64,000 nucleotides of DNA from Roseomonas sp. E05 (GCF_030063475.1 NZ_JASIRT010000002.1:310001-374000), one strand, 5' to 3'. Positions 38,406 to 47,692 are shown, counted from the stretch's first letter. The notes: a model not told the origin generated them from the letters alone. Made by a program: numbers and translations.

Positions 38406-39980
38406 TCAGGCGGATTTCTCAAGGTTCCAGAACAGCGCCACCGGGCTGGGGATGAAGCCGGAGAGCTTCGTGCTGTAGGCCTGCGGCGTGAAGTACTGGC
38501 CGAGCGGCAGGAAGGGCGGCTCCTCGAAGGCCAGGAGCTGCATCTGCTCGGTGATGCGGCGCTGCTCGGCGGCCTCGGTGGCGGCGAACCAGGCGTCGCG
38601 CAGCGCCTCCATCCGCGGATTTGGCCGGGTGCCATAGAGGTGCAGGTGACTGCCGGGGTTGGAGACCCAAAGGCCCGCCCAGCCCGTGCAGTAACAGTGC
38701 CAGCCGCCGCGCCCGGCGGCCCCGGGTGCATTGGCGCGGCTGATCAAGGTGCCCCAGTCGACGCTCTGATAGTCCACGTTGAAGCCGATATCGCGCAGCA
38801 TCTGCTGCGCCACCGGGGACATGGCGGCACTGGAGGCAAGGTCCGTCGCCGCCATCTGCACGATGGCCTCGCCGGCATAGCCGGCCTGCTTCACCATCTG
38901 GCGGGCGCGCTCCAGGCTACGCTCGCCGGTGATCGCCTCCAGCCCGGCCGTGCTGGCGGCCGCCGAGCCGGGCAGGAAAACGCCGGCCCCGGTGCGGTAG
39001 AGCTCCGGATTGCCGCCCACCAGGGACTGCATGTAGTCCACCTGCCGCACCGCCGGCAGCAGCGCGCGCCGCAGCGCCGGGTTGTCGAAGGGCGGCACGC
39101 TGTCGTTCAGCCGGAATTCGGACCAGACGCCGATCGGGTCGATGGTCTCCACCTTCAGCCCGCGCTGGCCGCGCAGCACCGGCAGCAGGTCGGCCAAGGG
39201 CCGCTCCAGCCAGTCCACCTCGCCGCTCTGCAGGGCGGAGACGGCGGTGGCGGGATCGGGCAGGATCTTCCACTCGATGCGCGCCAGCTTCGCCACCTTG
39301 CCGCCCGCCCACATGTCCGGCGGCTCGTCGCGCGGCACGTATTTCTCGTTGCGGGCGAAGGCGACCGAGGCGCCGGAGACCCATTCGTCGCGCAGGAAGC
39401 GGAAGGGGCCGCTGCCGGTGAAGTCGGTGACGGTGGTGGTGGCCGGCGTGCGCGCCACGCGCTCGGGCATGATGTAGCAGGCGGTGGCGCCGAGGCCGTA
39501 GAGCAACTGGCCATAGGGCTGCTTCAGCCGGATTTCGAATTCCTTGTCCCCGCTGGCCCGCATCTCGTCGAGCTGCGCGGCGAGGCGCTTGCCGAACAGG
39601 TCGCGCTGCGACCACCGATGGATGGAGGCGACGCAGTCGGCGGCGCGCACCGGCTCGCCGTCATGGAAGGCCAGCCCCTCGCGCAGGCGGAAGCGCCAGC
39701 GGAGCCTGTCATCGGAAAGTTCATAGGACGCCACCATCTGCGGGCGTGGCACGAGCTTGCTGTCGAGCCCGAAGAGCTGGTCCCAGATGGCGGAGGCGGC
39801 ATTCAGCGAGACCAGGGTGCTGGATTGCAGCGCATCCGGCGTCTGCAGGTTGGCGTGCGGGACGAAGCGCAGCGTGTTCGCCGCCGACTGTGCCAGTGCA
39901 GGCCGCCCCAGCGCCCCGGCGGCAAGTGCGGCGCCGCCCAATTGCAGCGTGGCACGGCGGGGGAGGGCGGGTGCGGGCAT
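38406..39980 (-). CDS. ABC transporter solute-binding protein, family 5, orphan
   Basis: Exported family 5 solute-binding protein. The N-terminus [19 protein letters not shown] reads as a twin-arginine signal with a cut near ALAQ-SA. Family marks: WRFRLREGLAFHDGEPVRAADCVASI, TGSGPFRFLRDEW, and VDYMQSLVGG. 524 residues. No permease or ATPase gene accompanies it; instead it heads a transcript with a C39-like peptidase and an M19 dipeptidase, which suggests it binds a peptide or peptide-like solute and borrows an importer encoded elsewhere. Confidence 0.92.
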   Translation of the reverse strand: MPAPALPRRATLQLGGAALAAGALGRPALAQSAANTLRFVPHANLQTPDALQSSTLVSLNAASAIWDQLFGLDSKLVPRPQMVASYELSDDRLRWRFRLREGLAFHDGEPVRAADCVASIHRWSQRDLFGKRLAAQLDEMRASGDKEFEIRLKQPYGQLLYGLGATACYIMPERVARTPATTTVTDFTGSGPFRFLRDEWVSGASVAFARNEKYVPRDEPPDMWAGGKVAKLARIEWKILPDPATAVSALQSGEVDWLERPLADLLPVLRGQRGLKVETIDPIGVWSEFRLNDSVPPFDNPALRRALLPAVRQVDYMQSLVGGNPELYRTGAGVFLPGSAAASTAGLEAITGERSLERARQMVKQAGYAGEAIVQMAATDLASSAAMSPVAQQMLRDIGFNVDYQSVDWGTLISRANAPGAAGRGGWHCYCTGWAGLWVSNPGSHLHLYGTRPNPRMEALRDAWFAATEAAEQRRITEQMQLLAFEEPPFLPLGQYFTPQAYSTKLSGFIPSPVALFWNLEKSA

Positions 39981-40128
39981 GGCGATCTCTCCGGCGGCGT
40001 CCTGAGGCGAGGGTGCGGCGTCATGCCCGGGGGAGCAAGCCTGAACCGGGCCGCTCCACCTTTCCTGATGCCCGGCGCCGGCGCGGCGGGCCGGGCTGCG
40101 CCACCTCCGCGCGTCCGCAAATGCACAG

Positions 40129-40170
40129 AAAAAGGAGGGGGTTTGGGGGAGTTCGCTCCCCCAACCTTGT
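40129..40170 (-). terminator. Intrinsic terminator after the serine hydrolase, repeat-family member
   Basis: On the minus strand the stop codon is followed by ACAAGG, a 9-bp stem (arms 40143-40151 and 40156-40164) on a four-base loop (TTCG on the plus strand, CGAA on the transcript), then CCCCCTCC and TTTTT. The layout and sequence resemble the terminator at 18644-18690. Confidence 0.85.
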
Positions 40171-41256
40171 TCAGGCCTTCGCCGCCATCACCTTCGCCAG
40201 CAGTTCCGGCCGCGCGGTAGGCGCCAGCCAGCGGAAGGCGCCGACGATGCGGTTGCGCGGGTCCACCCAGATCACGTTGCCGCCCGCGCCCTGGGCGAAG
40301 AAGCTCTCGCGGCTGGCGGCGGGGTAGCGCCCCTGGCCGTTCAGCCACCAGAGCAGGCCATAGTCGGCGTTCAGCGCGCAGGGCGTGGTGCAGGCCGCGA
40401 CCCATCCCTCCGGCAGGACGCGCCGGCCTTCCCAGATGCCGTCCTGCAGCATGAGCTGCCCGATGCGGGCCTGGTCCTCGGCATGGGTGAAGACGCCGCC
40501 GCCCCAGTGCCCGCCGCCGGAGACCGACTGGATGCGCCGCCCGTCGATCTCGACGAAGCTGGTGCGATAGCCCTCCCACCGCCAGTCCTCGCTGGCGCCG
40601 ATGGGGCGCATGATGCGTTCGGCGAAGACCTCCGGCAGTGGCCGGCGGAAGCGGTGCAGCAGCGCCAGCGAGAGCGCGTTCACCCGGATGTCGTTGTATT
40701 CCCAGTAGGTGCCCGGGGTCTTCAGCGGGCGGTCTATGCCCTTGGGGCCGGTGCCCTCGCGCTTCAGGTCGCGGCCGCGGTCGATGCGGTCGGCCTTGCC
40801 GAACAGCGTGCCTTCCCATTCGCTCGTCTGCTGCAGCAGCATCCGCCAGGTGATGGCGCCGTTCCGCGGTCCCTGGAAGGCCGGGTCCCGCACGCCGGCC
40901 GAAACCGGGGCGTCGAGGTCGCCGATCAGCCCGTCCCCCACCGCCAGACCCGCAAGCAGGGCGAGGTAGCTCTTGGCGACGCTGAAGGTCATGTCCACCC
41001 GGCGCGTGTCACCCCAGCGCGCGACCAGACGGCCCTCGCGCAGGATCAGCCCGTTCGGCGCGCCGCGCGGGGCGGTGTTGCCCAGCACCTCATTGTCCGG
41101 CGGCGGCTCAAAGAAGCCGCTTTCCAGATGCGCCAGCAGGTCGCGCGGGAAGGGGCTGTCGCTCGCCTCGGCGAAGGCGACGGCCTCGGCGAGGCGGTCA
41201 GGGTCGAAGCCGGCCTCGGCCGGGGCGGCGGACGGGAAGGGAGATGGCGATTCCAT
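40171..41256 (-). CDS. Serine hydrolase of the class C beta-lactamase family
   Basis: DD-peptidase-fold hydrolase. The catalytic Ser-x-x-Lys is in TFSVAKSYLALLAG and the Tyr-x-Asn motif equivalent is YWEYNDIRVN; the third motif is probably GGHWGGG. 361 residues from the ATG at 41256 (MESPSPFPS), taken in preference to an upstream in-frame start that would overlap the msrA leader. No signal peptide, so it is likely a cytosolic esterase or amidase rather than a periplasmic lactamase. Divergent from msrA. Confidence 0.87.
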   Translation of the reverse strand: MESPSPFPSAAPAEAGFDPDRLAEAVAFAEASDSPFPRDLLAHLESGFFEPPPDNEVLGNTAPRGAPNGLILREGRLVARWGDTRRVDMTFSVAKSYLALLAGLAVGDGLIGDLDAPVSAGVRDPAFQGPRNGAITWRMLLQQTSEWEGTLFGKADRIDRGRDLKREGTGPKGIDRPLKTPGTYWEYNDIRVNALSLALLHRFRRPLPEVFAERIMRPIGASEDWRWEGYRTSFVEIDGRRIQSVSGGGHWGGGVFTHAEDQARIGQLMLQDGIWEGRRVLPEGWVAACTTPCALNADYGLLWWLNGQGRYPAASRESFFAQGAGGNVIWVDPRNRIVGAFRWLAPTARPELLAKVMAAKA

Positions 41257-41357
41257 GCCCAGGACGGTGCGCGCGCCGCCAGTGCGGCGCAAGCCAGGGG
41301 AGGGATGCGGAAGCGCCGCGCCCACCCCATCTCTGCGCCCGAACAGAGGAGGCCCGC

Positions 41358-41915
41358 ATGTCCGAACCCGCGAACCGCGAAACCGCCATCCTGGGGGGCG
41401 GCTGCTTCTGGTGCATCGACGCCGCCTACCGCGACCTCGAGGGCGTCACGGAGGTGGTCTCCGGCTATGCCGGCGGCCATGCCGAGAACCCGACCTATGA
41501 GCAGGTCTGTGGCAAGAAGACCGGCCACGCCGAGGTGGTGAAGGTGGTCTTCGACCCCGCCGTGCTCTCCTACGCCGATCTGCTGCGGATCTTCTTCACC
41601 CTGCACGACCCGACCACCAAGGACCGGCAGGGCGCCGATATCGGCCCCCAGTACCGCAGCATCATCCTCACCACCTCGGAAGCCCAGGCGGAGACGGCGA
41701 AGGCCGTGATGGCGGAGATCGAGGCAGCCGGGATCTGGGGCGCTTCGCTGGTGACGGAGGTGGAACCCGCCGGCGCCTTCTGGCCGGCCGAGCCGGAGCA
41801 CCAGGACTACTTCAAGCGCAATCCGTGGTCGGGCTATTGCCGCGCGGTGATCGCGCCGAAGGTGGCGAAGTTCCGCCAGCACTTCGCCAACCGGCTGAAG
41901 GCGCGCGCCGCTTGA
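41358..41915 (+). CDS. msrA: Peptide methionine-S-sulfoxide reductase MsrA
   Basis: Repairs S-methionine sulfoxide in proteins. The catalytic Cys is in LGGGCFWCIDAAYRDLEGV, with GYAGGHAENPTYEQVC and the HDPTTKDRQGADIGPQYRS segment. 185 residues from the ATG at 41358, with GAGGAGG upstream; earlier in-frame starts lie in the divergent control region with the serine hydrolase. The resolving Cys is probably that in SGYCRAVI near the C-terminus. Confidence 0.97.
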   Translation: MSEPANRETAILGGGCFWCIDAAYRDLEGVTEVVSGYAGGHAENPTYEQVCGKKTGHAEVVKVVFDPAVLSYADLLRIFFTLHDPTTKDRQGADIGPQYRSIILTTSEAQAETAKAVMAEIEAAGIWGASLVTEVEPAGAFWPAEPEHQDYFKRNPWSGYCRAVIAPKVAKFRQHFANRLKARAA

Positions 41916-41921
41916 ACGCGG

Positions 41922-41946
41922 CCAGGGAGGGCGCTGCCCTCCCTGG
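41922..41946. terminator. Hairpin between msrA and the SulP gene
   Basis: CCAGGGAGGGC (41922-41932) and its complement (41936-41946) form an 11-bp stem on a GCT loop, six bases after the msrA stop. No U-tract follows. It stands between convergent genes and may stop transcription in either direction. Confidence 0.6.
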
Positions 41947-41992
41947 ACCCTCCCGCCGGGAGACAGTGTCACCCCGGACCCCGCCATTCGTT

Positions 41993-43477
41993 TCAGTGGC
42001 CGGCTGTCAGCTCCGCGCCCGGCTTGTCATGCACGCCAAGCCGCTCGACCAGCGTGGCGCTGGCCGCGTTGAGGCCCACCACCTCGGCCGCGACGCCACG
42101 CGAGCGGAAGCCCAGCACCACCCGGTCCAGCGCGCCGATGCCGCTGATGTCCCAGAGATGGGCGCCCGAGACGTCGATCACCACGCGGTCCAGTTCCTCC
42201 TTGATGTCGAAGGCGGCCAGGAAATCCTCGGTCGAGGCGAAGAAGATCTGGCCCAGAACCGTATAGGTTCGCTGGCGGCCATCCGCGGAAAGGGCGGACT
42301 GCACGCTGAACATGCGGCGCACCTTGCCGGCGAAGAAGATGCCGCTCAGCAGCACGCCGACCAGCACGCCCTTGGCGAGGTCATGCGTCACCAGCACCAC
42401 GGCGACCGTCGCCAGCATCACGACCGAGGAGGAGTGCGGATGCGTCATCAGCGTCCGCAGCGAGGCCCAGTTGAAGGTGCCGATGGAGACCATGATCATC
42501 ACCGCGACCAGTGCGGCCATCGGGATGCGGCGGACGAAGTCGCCCAGCACCAGGATCAGGAACAGCAGCACCGTGCCCGCCACGAAGGTGGAGAGCCGGC
42601 CGCGGCCGCCGGAGCGCACATTGATCACCGACTGCCCGATCATCGCGCAGCCCGCCATGCCGCCGAGGAAGCCGGTGACGAAGTTGCCCAGGCCCTGGCC
42701 GACGCACTCGCGCGAGCGGTGGCTCGGCGTGTCGGTCATCTCGTCCACCACCGCCGCCGTCATCAGCGACTCCAGCAGGCCGACCGCCGCCAGCGTCACG
42801 GAATAGGGCAGGATGATCTGCAGCGTCTCCCAGTTCAGCGGCACGTCGGGCAGGAAGAAGCTGGGCAGCGTGTCCGGCAGCGCGCCCATGTCGCCGACCG
42901 TGCGGAGCTGATCAAAGCCGAAGCCGAGGGAGACCGCCGTCAGCACGACAATGCAGACCAGCGGCGAGGGCACCGCCCTGGTGAAGCGTGGGAGGATGTA
43001 GATGATGGCCAGCCCGAGCGCGACCATCGGGTAGGTCAGCATCGGGACGCCGATCAGCTCCGGCAGCTGCGCCGAAAAGATCAGGATGGCCAGCGCGTTG
43101 ACAAAGCCGGTCAGCACCGAGCGGGAGACGAAGCGCATCACCCGGCCGAGCTTGGCGAGGCCTGCCAGCATCTGCAGCACGCCGGTCAGGATGGTGGCGG
43201 CGAGCATGTACTGCAGGCCGTGATCCTTCACCAGGTCCACCAGCACCACGGCCATTGCACCGGTGGCTGCCGAGATCATGGCCGGCCTGCCCCCTGCGAT
43301 GGCGGTGATGACCGCCATGGAGAAGGAGGCGTAGAGCCCGACCTTCGGGTCAACGCCGGCGATGATCGAGAAGGCGATCGCCTCCGGGATCAGCGCAAGG
43401 GCAACGACGAGGCCGGAGAGCAGGTCGGCACGGATATTGCCAAACCACTCGGCACGCAGCCGGGATGGTGGAGACAT
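41993..43477 (-). CDS. SulP family anion transporter with STAS domain
   Basis: Inner-membrane anion carrier (sulfate, bicarbonate or carboxylate) of the SLC26/SulP family. About 12 helices in residues 20-390, beginning [35 protein letters not shown] split across the first repeat, then a C-terminal STAS domain from about residue 400 with [22 protein letters not shown]. 494 residues, slightly short of the typical 550. No carbonic anhydrase or sulfate genes are nearby, so the anion is not decided; the sequence resembles the BicA-like cluster only loosely. Confidence 0.92.
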   Translation of the reverse strand: MSPPSRLRAEWFGNIRADLLSGLVVALALIPEAIAFSIIAGVDPKVGLYASFSMAVITAIAGGRPAMISAATGAMAVVLVDLVKDHGLQYMLAATILTGVLQMLAGLAKLGRVMRFVSRSVLTGFVNALAILIFSAQLPELIGVPMLTYPMVALGLAIIYILPRFTRAVPSPLVCIVVLTAVSLGFGFDQLRTVGDMGALPDTLPSFFLPDVPLNWETLQIILPYSVTLAAVGLLESLMTAAVVDEMTDTPSHRSRECVGQGLGNFVTGFLGGMAGCAMIGQSVINVRSGGRGRLSTFVAGTVLLFLILVLGDFVRRIPMAALVAVMIMVSIGTFNWASLRTLMTHPHSSSVVMLATVAVVLVTHDLAKGVLVGVLLSGIFFAGKVRRMFSVQSALSADGRQRTYTVLGQIFFASTEDFLAAFDIKEELDRVVIDVSGAHLWDISGIGALDRVVLGFRSRGVAAEVVGLNAASATLVERLGVHDKPGAELTAGH

Positions 43478-43810
43478 GTCGGGAATTTCGCTTTCGGCAG
43501 GAGGGATGAAGGGGAGCGCCAGCCACGCACGGCGTCAGCGCACCAAAGACCGGCGCGGCTGCAACGCTGTGAATCAGAGGTCTGGCGCGGGCCTACATCG
43601 GACCGATCGGCTTCCTGGCGGGAGGGCTGCCACGGACTTTGCCGCAGCGCAACATGAACGATTTGTCTCTAAACCGCTGCTGCGGGCGGTGACAAGCACG
43701 AAACGAAGATCGCTCTTCATGCTTTATCGCAGTGCGCGGGTGCAGGAAGGCCACTATCAACGCGCTCGGATTGCGGACGGGAAGGCAGTTACGCAGGGGC
43801 AGAAACAGCG

Positions 43811-43839
43811 GACGGCGCCCAGCTATGCCGGGCGCCGTC
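43811..43839. repeat. Strong hairpin of unknown role
   Basis: GACGGCGCCC (43811-43820) and GGGCGCCGTC (43830-43839) are exact complements around a nine-base loop. AAAAA follows on the plus strand, so on the minus strand the T-run comes before, not after, the stem; it is not an ordinary terminator in either direction. Confidence 0.5.
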
Positions 43840-43920
43840 AAAAACACTGGGTTCCTTTGCGGAACTGTTCCTCCCCAAACTCGGCCTGCAGAGCAACCCC
43901 GAGAGCCCGCACCTTAGCAG

Positions 43921-43964
43921 GTCTTATATAAGACACAAGTCTGCCTTTGCGGGATCTTGATCCC
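43921..43964 (+). promoter_or_regulatory. Operator-like palindromes upstream of the GntR gene
   Basis: GTCTTATATAAGAC (43921-43934) is a perfect 14-bp palindrome of the GT...TA...AC form bound by GntR regulators. GGGATC/GATCCC around TT (43951-43964) is a second inverted repeat. Both lie 67-110 bases before the GntR ATG, so autoregulation is likely. Confidence 0.6.
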
Positions 43965-44030
43965 ACATCCAGGATAGGGGAACACGCCCGCGTGTTGTCC
44001 GACCCATGCCCAGGAGTCGTCCCGCCAGCC

Positions 44031-44774
44031 ATGTCCATCCCACTCTCGTCATCGCCTGCCCGGCTGGACGCCCGCCCGTTGTACCGGCAGGTGGAGGAGA
44101 TCCTGCTGGGGCGAATCGTCGGTGGGGAATGGCCGCCGGGCCATGCGCTGCCTTCCGAGCCTGAACTCGCGGCGGAACTCGGGGTTTCGCAGGGCACGGT
44201 GCGCAAAGCGCTGACGGCGCTTGAGCGGCGCCACCTGATCGACCGGCGGCAGGGCCGCGGCACCACGGTCACCCAGCACAACAGCGAGACGGCGCGGCAC
44301 CACTTCTTCCGGGTGCGGGACCTCAGTGGTCGCGCGGTCGTCTCGCGCATCATGGTCGTCTCCTGCCTGGCGCGCGCGGCCGAGCCGTGGGAGGCGAAGG
44401 CGCTGAGCATTCCGGAGGGCGCGCCGGTGCATCACATGCGCCGCATCCGCCAGCTCGACGGCAGCCCGCGAATCTTTGAGCGATGCACCCTCTCGGGCCT
44501 GCTCCTGCCCGGCTTCCGGCTGGAGCCGGGGGAACTGCACCAGGAACTCTATGTGCACCTGCAGCAGGCGCATGGCGTGACCATCGAACGGGCGGAGGAG
44601 GAGCTTTCCGCCGCCGGCGCCGATGCGGAGACCGCCGCGGCGCTTGGCAAGCCGGCCGGCGTGCCGTTGCTGAGGGTGCAGCGAATCGCCTATGACGTGG
44701 CGGACCGCGCGGTTGAGGTGCGGCTGTCGATGATCGATACCGAGCGCCACCGCTACGCCGTGAAGCTCGACTGA
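44031..44774 (+). CDS. GntR family (HutC subfamily) transcriptional regulator
   Basis: DNA-binding repressor or activator. N-terminal winged helix (LYRQVEEILLGRIVGGEWPPG, LPSEPELAAELGVSQGTVRKALTALERRHLIDRR) and C-terminal UTRA ligand domain (PVHHMRRIRQLDGSPRIFERC, ERAEEELSAAGADAETA). 247 residues from the ATG at 44031. There is no neighbouring catabolic or transport gene in the same orientation; rpmF follows after 113 bases and the SulP gene is 553 bases away on the other strand. Target and ligand are therefore open, with autoregulation through the upstream palindrome and control of the SulP gene the nearest options. Confidence 0.9.
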   Translation: MSIPLSSSPARLDARPLYRQVEEILLGRIVGGEWPPGHALPSEPELAAELGVSQGTVRKALTALERRHLIDRRQGRGTTVTQHNSETARHHFFRVRDLSGRAVVSRIMVVSCLARAAEPWEAKALSIPEGAPVHHMRRIRQLDGSPRIFERCTLSGLLLPGFRLEPGELHQELYVHLQQAHGVTIERAEEELSAAGADAETAAALGKPAGVPLLRVQRIAYDVADRAVEVRLSMIDTERHRYAVKLD

Positions 44775-44887
44775 GACGGCCCCAGGCCGCGTGACGCTTG
44801 CATGCAGGGGGGGGCGGTGGTAATGGCCGCGCCTTCCTGATTGACCGCTGACTCTATACAGCACGACGAAAAGAGAGGCCCGGCGCC

Positions 44888-45091
44888 ATGGCCGTTCCGA
44901 AGAAGAAGGTTTCGCCCTCCCGCCGCGGGATGCGCCGCAGCCACGAGGCTCTGTCCGCCCAGGCGCACCATGAGTGCCCGAACTGTGGCGAGCTGAAGCG
45001 CCCGCACCACGTCTGCGCCTCCTGCGGCCACTATGACGGCCGCGAGGTCGTGGCGGCGGGCAAGCCCCTGAAGTCCGCGGTTCGCGTCTGA
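44888..45091 (+). CDS. rpmF: 50S ribosomal protein L32
   Basis: Small zinc-ribbon protein of the large subunit. Start [19 protein letters not shown] is diagnostic and the two CxxC pairs are in [10 protein letters not shown] and [10 protein letters not shown]. 67 residues. GAGAGG stands upstream. A TATACA-like -10 at 44855-44860 lies before it without a clear -35. It opens the rpmF-plsX-fabH cluster, a common bacterial order; the yceD gene that often precedes rpmF is not here. Confidence 0.98.
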   Translation: MAVPKKKVSPSRRGMRRSHEALSAQAHHECPNCGELKRPHHVCASCGHYDGREVVAAGKPLKSAVRV

Positions 45092-45114
45092 GCCTTCCGG
45101 CGCCGTCGAGGGAC

Positions 45115-46224
45115 ATGGACAACTTGCCGCAGGTGACACTGCCGCAGGATGGCGCCCCGCAGCCATCGCCGTCGGAGGGCTTTGCCCTTGCCATTGACGC
45201 GATGGGCGGGGACCACGCCCCCGACTCCATTCTCGACGGTGTCGAGATCGCGGCGGAGCGGCACCCCAAGGCGCGCCTGCTGCTGGTGGGCGACGAAGCT
45301 CGGCTGGGGGCGCTTCTGTCCCGCCGGCCCCGTGCCGCGCGCATCTGCGCCATCCGCCACGCCCCCGACGCCATTCCCGGCGACATGAAGCCGACGGCCG
45401 CACTGCGCGTCCGCCACTCCTCCATGCGCGTCGCCATCGACGCCGTGGCGGCGGGGGAGGCTGCCGGGGTGGTCTCGGCCGGCAATACCGGTGCGCTGCT
45501 GGCGCTCGGCAAGGTGGTCCTGAAGACGCTGCCGGAGATCGACCGGCCCGCGCTCGCCGCCATCGGGCCCTCGGCGCGAGGGGACGTGGTCCTGCTCGAC
45601 CTCGGCGCGAATGTCGTCTGTGACGCGCGCAACCTCGTCGAATTCGCCATCATGGGCGACGCCTTCGCCCGCGCCGTGCTCGGACTGACCAATCCCAGCA
45701 TCGGGCTGCTGAATGTCGGCAGCGAGGAGCTGAAGGGCGATGACCGCGTGCGGCAGGCCGCCGAAATGCTGCGCGAGTCGGTGCTCGGCGCCCATTTCCG
45801 CGGCTTCGTGGAAGGGCACGACATCACCGCCGGCACGGTGGACGTCATCGTCACCGACGGCTTCACCGGAAATGTCGCCCTGAAGACGGGCGAGGGCGCC
45901 TTCAAGCTGATGGGGAGCCTGCTGAAGCAGGTCTTCACCTCGTCCTGGACGGCCAAGCTTGGCTACCTGCTGGCGCGCCCGGCGCTGGAGCGGCTGCGCG
46001 AGTTCATGGACCCGCGCCGCTACAACGGGGCGGTGCTGGTCGGCCTGAACGGCGTCATTGTGAAGAGCCATGGCGGCACCGATGCACTGGGCTTCGCCCA
46101 TGCCATCGACGTTGCCATGGATATGGTGACCCATCGCTTCAACGAGCGGATCCGCGAAAGCGCCGCGACGCTGCCGCCGCGCGGGCGCACAGTCGCCGCC
46201 GAGCCCGGCGTGAACGCTCGCTGA
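45115..46224 (+). CDS. plsX: Phosphate acyltransferase PlsX
   Basis: Makes acyl-phosphate from acyl-ACP for phospholipid synthesis, at the inner face of the membrane. Marks: [46 protein letters not shown], and [18 protein letters not shown]. 369 residues; the first 22 precede the usual family start and are low in complexity. It follows rpmF by 23 bases and precedes fabH by 25. Confidence 0.97.
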   Translation: MDNLPQVTLPQDGAPQPSPSEGFALAIDAMGGDHAPDSILDGVEIAAERHPKARLLLVGDEARLGALLSRRPRAARICAIRHAPDAIPGDMKPTAALRVRHSSMRVAIDAVAAGEAAGVVSAGNTGALLALGKVVLKTLPEIDRPALAAIGPSARGDVVLLDLGANVVCDARNLVEFAIMGDAFARAVLGLTNPSIGLLNVGSEELKGDDRVRQAAEMLRESVLGAHFRGFVEGHDITAGTVDVIVTDGFTGNVALKTGEGAFKLMGSLLKQVFTSSWTAKLGYLLARPALERLREFMDPRRYNGAVLVGLNGVIVKSHGGTDALGFAHAIDVAMDMVTHRFNERIRESAATLPPRGRTVAAEPGVNAR

Positions 46225-46249
46225 CCGGCCGCTTCTGGACATCTGCCGC

Positions 46250-47209
46250 ATGACCCCTCGCGCCCTGATTGCCGGCACCGGCGGCTATCTCCCGGAGATG
46301 GTGCTGGACAATGACGCCCTGGCTGCGCGGCATGGACTCGACACCTCCGATGCCTGGATCCGTGAGCGCACCGGCATCCGTCAGCGCCACCTGGCAGCGC
46401 CTGGCGAGCAGGCCAGCGACATGGGCGCGGCCGCCGCACGGGCGGCGCTGGAGCAGGCCGGGCTGCCGGCCGGGGCGGTGGACGGCGTCATCGTTGCCAC
46501 GGCCACGCCCGATGCGGTGTTCCCCTCCACGGCGGCCCGGCTGCAGGCCAAGCTTGGCATCACCACCGGCTTCGCCTTCGATGTTGCCGCGGCCTGCAGC
46601 GGCTTCGTCTATGCCCTGTCCATCGCCGATGCCATGATCCGCACCGGTCAGGCGCGCTGTGTGCTGGTGATCGGCACCGAGGTCTTCTCGCGCATCCTGG
46701 ACTGGACCGACCGCGGCACCTGCGTGCTGTTCGGCGACGGCGCCGGCGCCGTGCTGCTGCGCGCCAGCAGCGAGATTGAGGCAGCGGGGCGAGGTATCCT
46801 CTCCTGCCATTTGCATGCCGACGGGCAGCACGGCGATATCCTGCAGGTCGAGGGCGTGCCGGGGCTGGTTCGCATGGCCGGGCGCGAGGTGTTCCGCCAT
46901 GCCGTCAGCAAGCTCGCCGCCGTGGTGGACGAGGCGCTGACGCATAACGGGCTCGACAAGTCGGACATCTCCTGGCTGGTGCCGCACCAGGCGAACCTGC
47001 GGATCATCGAGGCGATGGGCCGCAAGCTGGGCCTTCCCTCGGAGCGGGTGGTGGTCACGGTGGATCGTCATGCCAATACCTCGGCCGCCTCGATCCCGCT
47101 GGCTCTGGCCGAGGCCACCCGCGACGGCCGCATCCAGCGCGGGGATCTCGTGTTGATGGAAGCCATCGGTGGCGGCCTCACCTGGGGCGCGGCGCTGGCA
47201 CGCTTCTAA
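46250..47209 (+). CDS. fabH: 3-oxoacyl-ACP synthase III
   Basis: Starts fatty acid synthesis by condensing acetyl-CoA with malonyl-ACP. The catalytic triad is visible: Cys in [13 protein letters not shown], His in [12 protein letters not shown] and Asn in [14 protein letters not shown]. The start [18 protein letters not shown] is typical. 319 residues. In many proteobacteria ihfA follows; here a hairpin and a small tail-anchored protein gene follow instead. Confidence 0.97.
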   Translation: MTPRALIAGTGGYLPEMVLDNDALAARHGLDTSDAWIRERTGIRQRHLAAPGEQASDMGAAAARAALEQAGLPAGAVDGVIVATATPDAVFPSTAARLQAKLGITTGFAFDVAAACSGFVYALSIADAMIRTGQARCVLVIGTEVFSRILDWTDRGTCVLFGDGAGAVLLRASSEIEAAGRGILSCHLHADGQHGDILQVEGVPGLVRMAGREVFRHAVSKLAAVVDEALTHNGLDKSDISWLVPHQANLRIIEAMGRKLGLPSERVVVTVDRHANTSAASIPLALAEATRDGRIQRGDLVLMEAIGGGLTWGAALARF

Positions 47210-47222
47210 GGGCGCCAGGCTG

Positions 47223-47240
47223 CCGGCCTTGTGAGGCCGG
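47223..47240 (+). terminator. Hairpin after fabH
   Basis: CCGGCCT (47223-47229) and AGGCCGG (47234-47240) pair around TGTG, 14 bases after the fabH stop. Only a weak T-rich stretch (CACCTGTTTGT) follows. Confidence 0.5.
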
Positions 47241-47348
47241 TCACCTGTTTGTGGATTGTGCAACGAATCCCCGCTTCGCAGCGTAGAGGGCGGCGACGAA
47301 AGCGTCGCCTTTGCGCCAGCGGGAAGGATTCGGGCCTTGAAGGCAAGC

Positions 47349-47540
47349 ATGCACCCCCTTTCGGAGCCGCCGGCGGCGGACCCGAATGCCTCGAACGGCG
47401 AAGCGTGGCGCAAGCGCCAGCGTCCGGCCTATCACCCGGAAGAGGGGGGTGGCGACCGGTCGGAATGGACGAGCCTGGCCAAGGCGGCTTTCCTCGTTCT
47501 GCTGCCTGTCGCGATGCTTGCGCTTCTGTTGAGCCACTGA
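47349..47540 (+). CDS. Small tail-anchored hypothetical protein, 63 residues
   Basis: I do not recognise it. The N-terminal 40 residues are polar and Pro-rich (MHPLSEPPAADPN, RQRPAYHPEEGGG); the C-terminus is one hydrophobic helix, AAFLVLLPVAMLALLL, ending in SH. This is a tail-anchored inner-membrane layout. GAAGG stands five bases before the ATG, which supports the start. It lies between fabH and dksA, where ihfA might be expected. Confidence 0.55.
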   Translation: MHPLSEPPAADPNASNGEAWRKRQRPAYHPEEGGGDRSEWTSLAKAAFLVLLPVAMLALLLSH

Positions 47541-47650
47541 GCCTTGCCGGCGGCCGGTGGCGCTGCCCCGGCCGTCACCAGGGTGCCGAAGTTTGCGGCA
47601 GCGCAAGGCGCGCATTTGAAAATTCATGGAAGGTGCTCCATCTGCGCCTC

Positions 47651-47680
47651 TTGGCGTGAGATGGGGCGCGCCTGTATGGT
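47651..47680 (+). promoter_or_regulatory. Candidate promoter of dksA
   Basis: TTGGCG (47651-47656) and TATGGT (47675-47680) are 18 bases apart; a start near 47687 would give a leader of about 53 bases that contains the hairpins annotated next. Confidence 0.4.
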
Positions 47681-47692
47681 CCGGCCGCCCTT

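Larger units (their letters stand above)
43478..44030. other. 553-base intergenic region between the SulP gene and the GntR gene
   Basis: No credible protein or RNA gene is seen; short open frames here have alternative starts, no ribosome site and no family character. The stretch 43620-43960 is poorer in GC than its surroundings. It contains a strong 10-bp hairpin (43811-43839), a perfect 14-bp palindrome (43921-43934) and a second inverted repeat (43951-43964), the last two close to the GntR start. Confidence 0.55.

Noticed and set aside
40171-41256. Antibiotic resistance beta-lactamase
   Set aside because: The serine hydrolase lacks a signal peptide and a class C KTG-type motif is not clear, so resistance should not be inferred.
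43593-43847. An 84-codon minus-strand frame between the SulP and GntR genes
   Set aside because: No ribosome site, no motif, composition typical of non-coding DNA, and it runs through the hairpin at 43811-43839.
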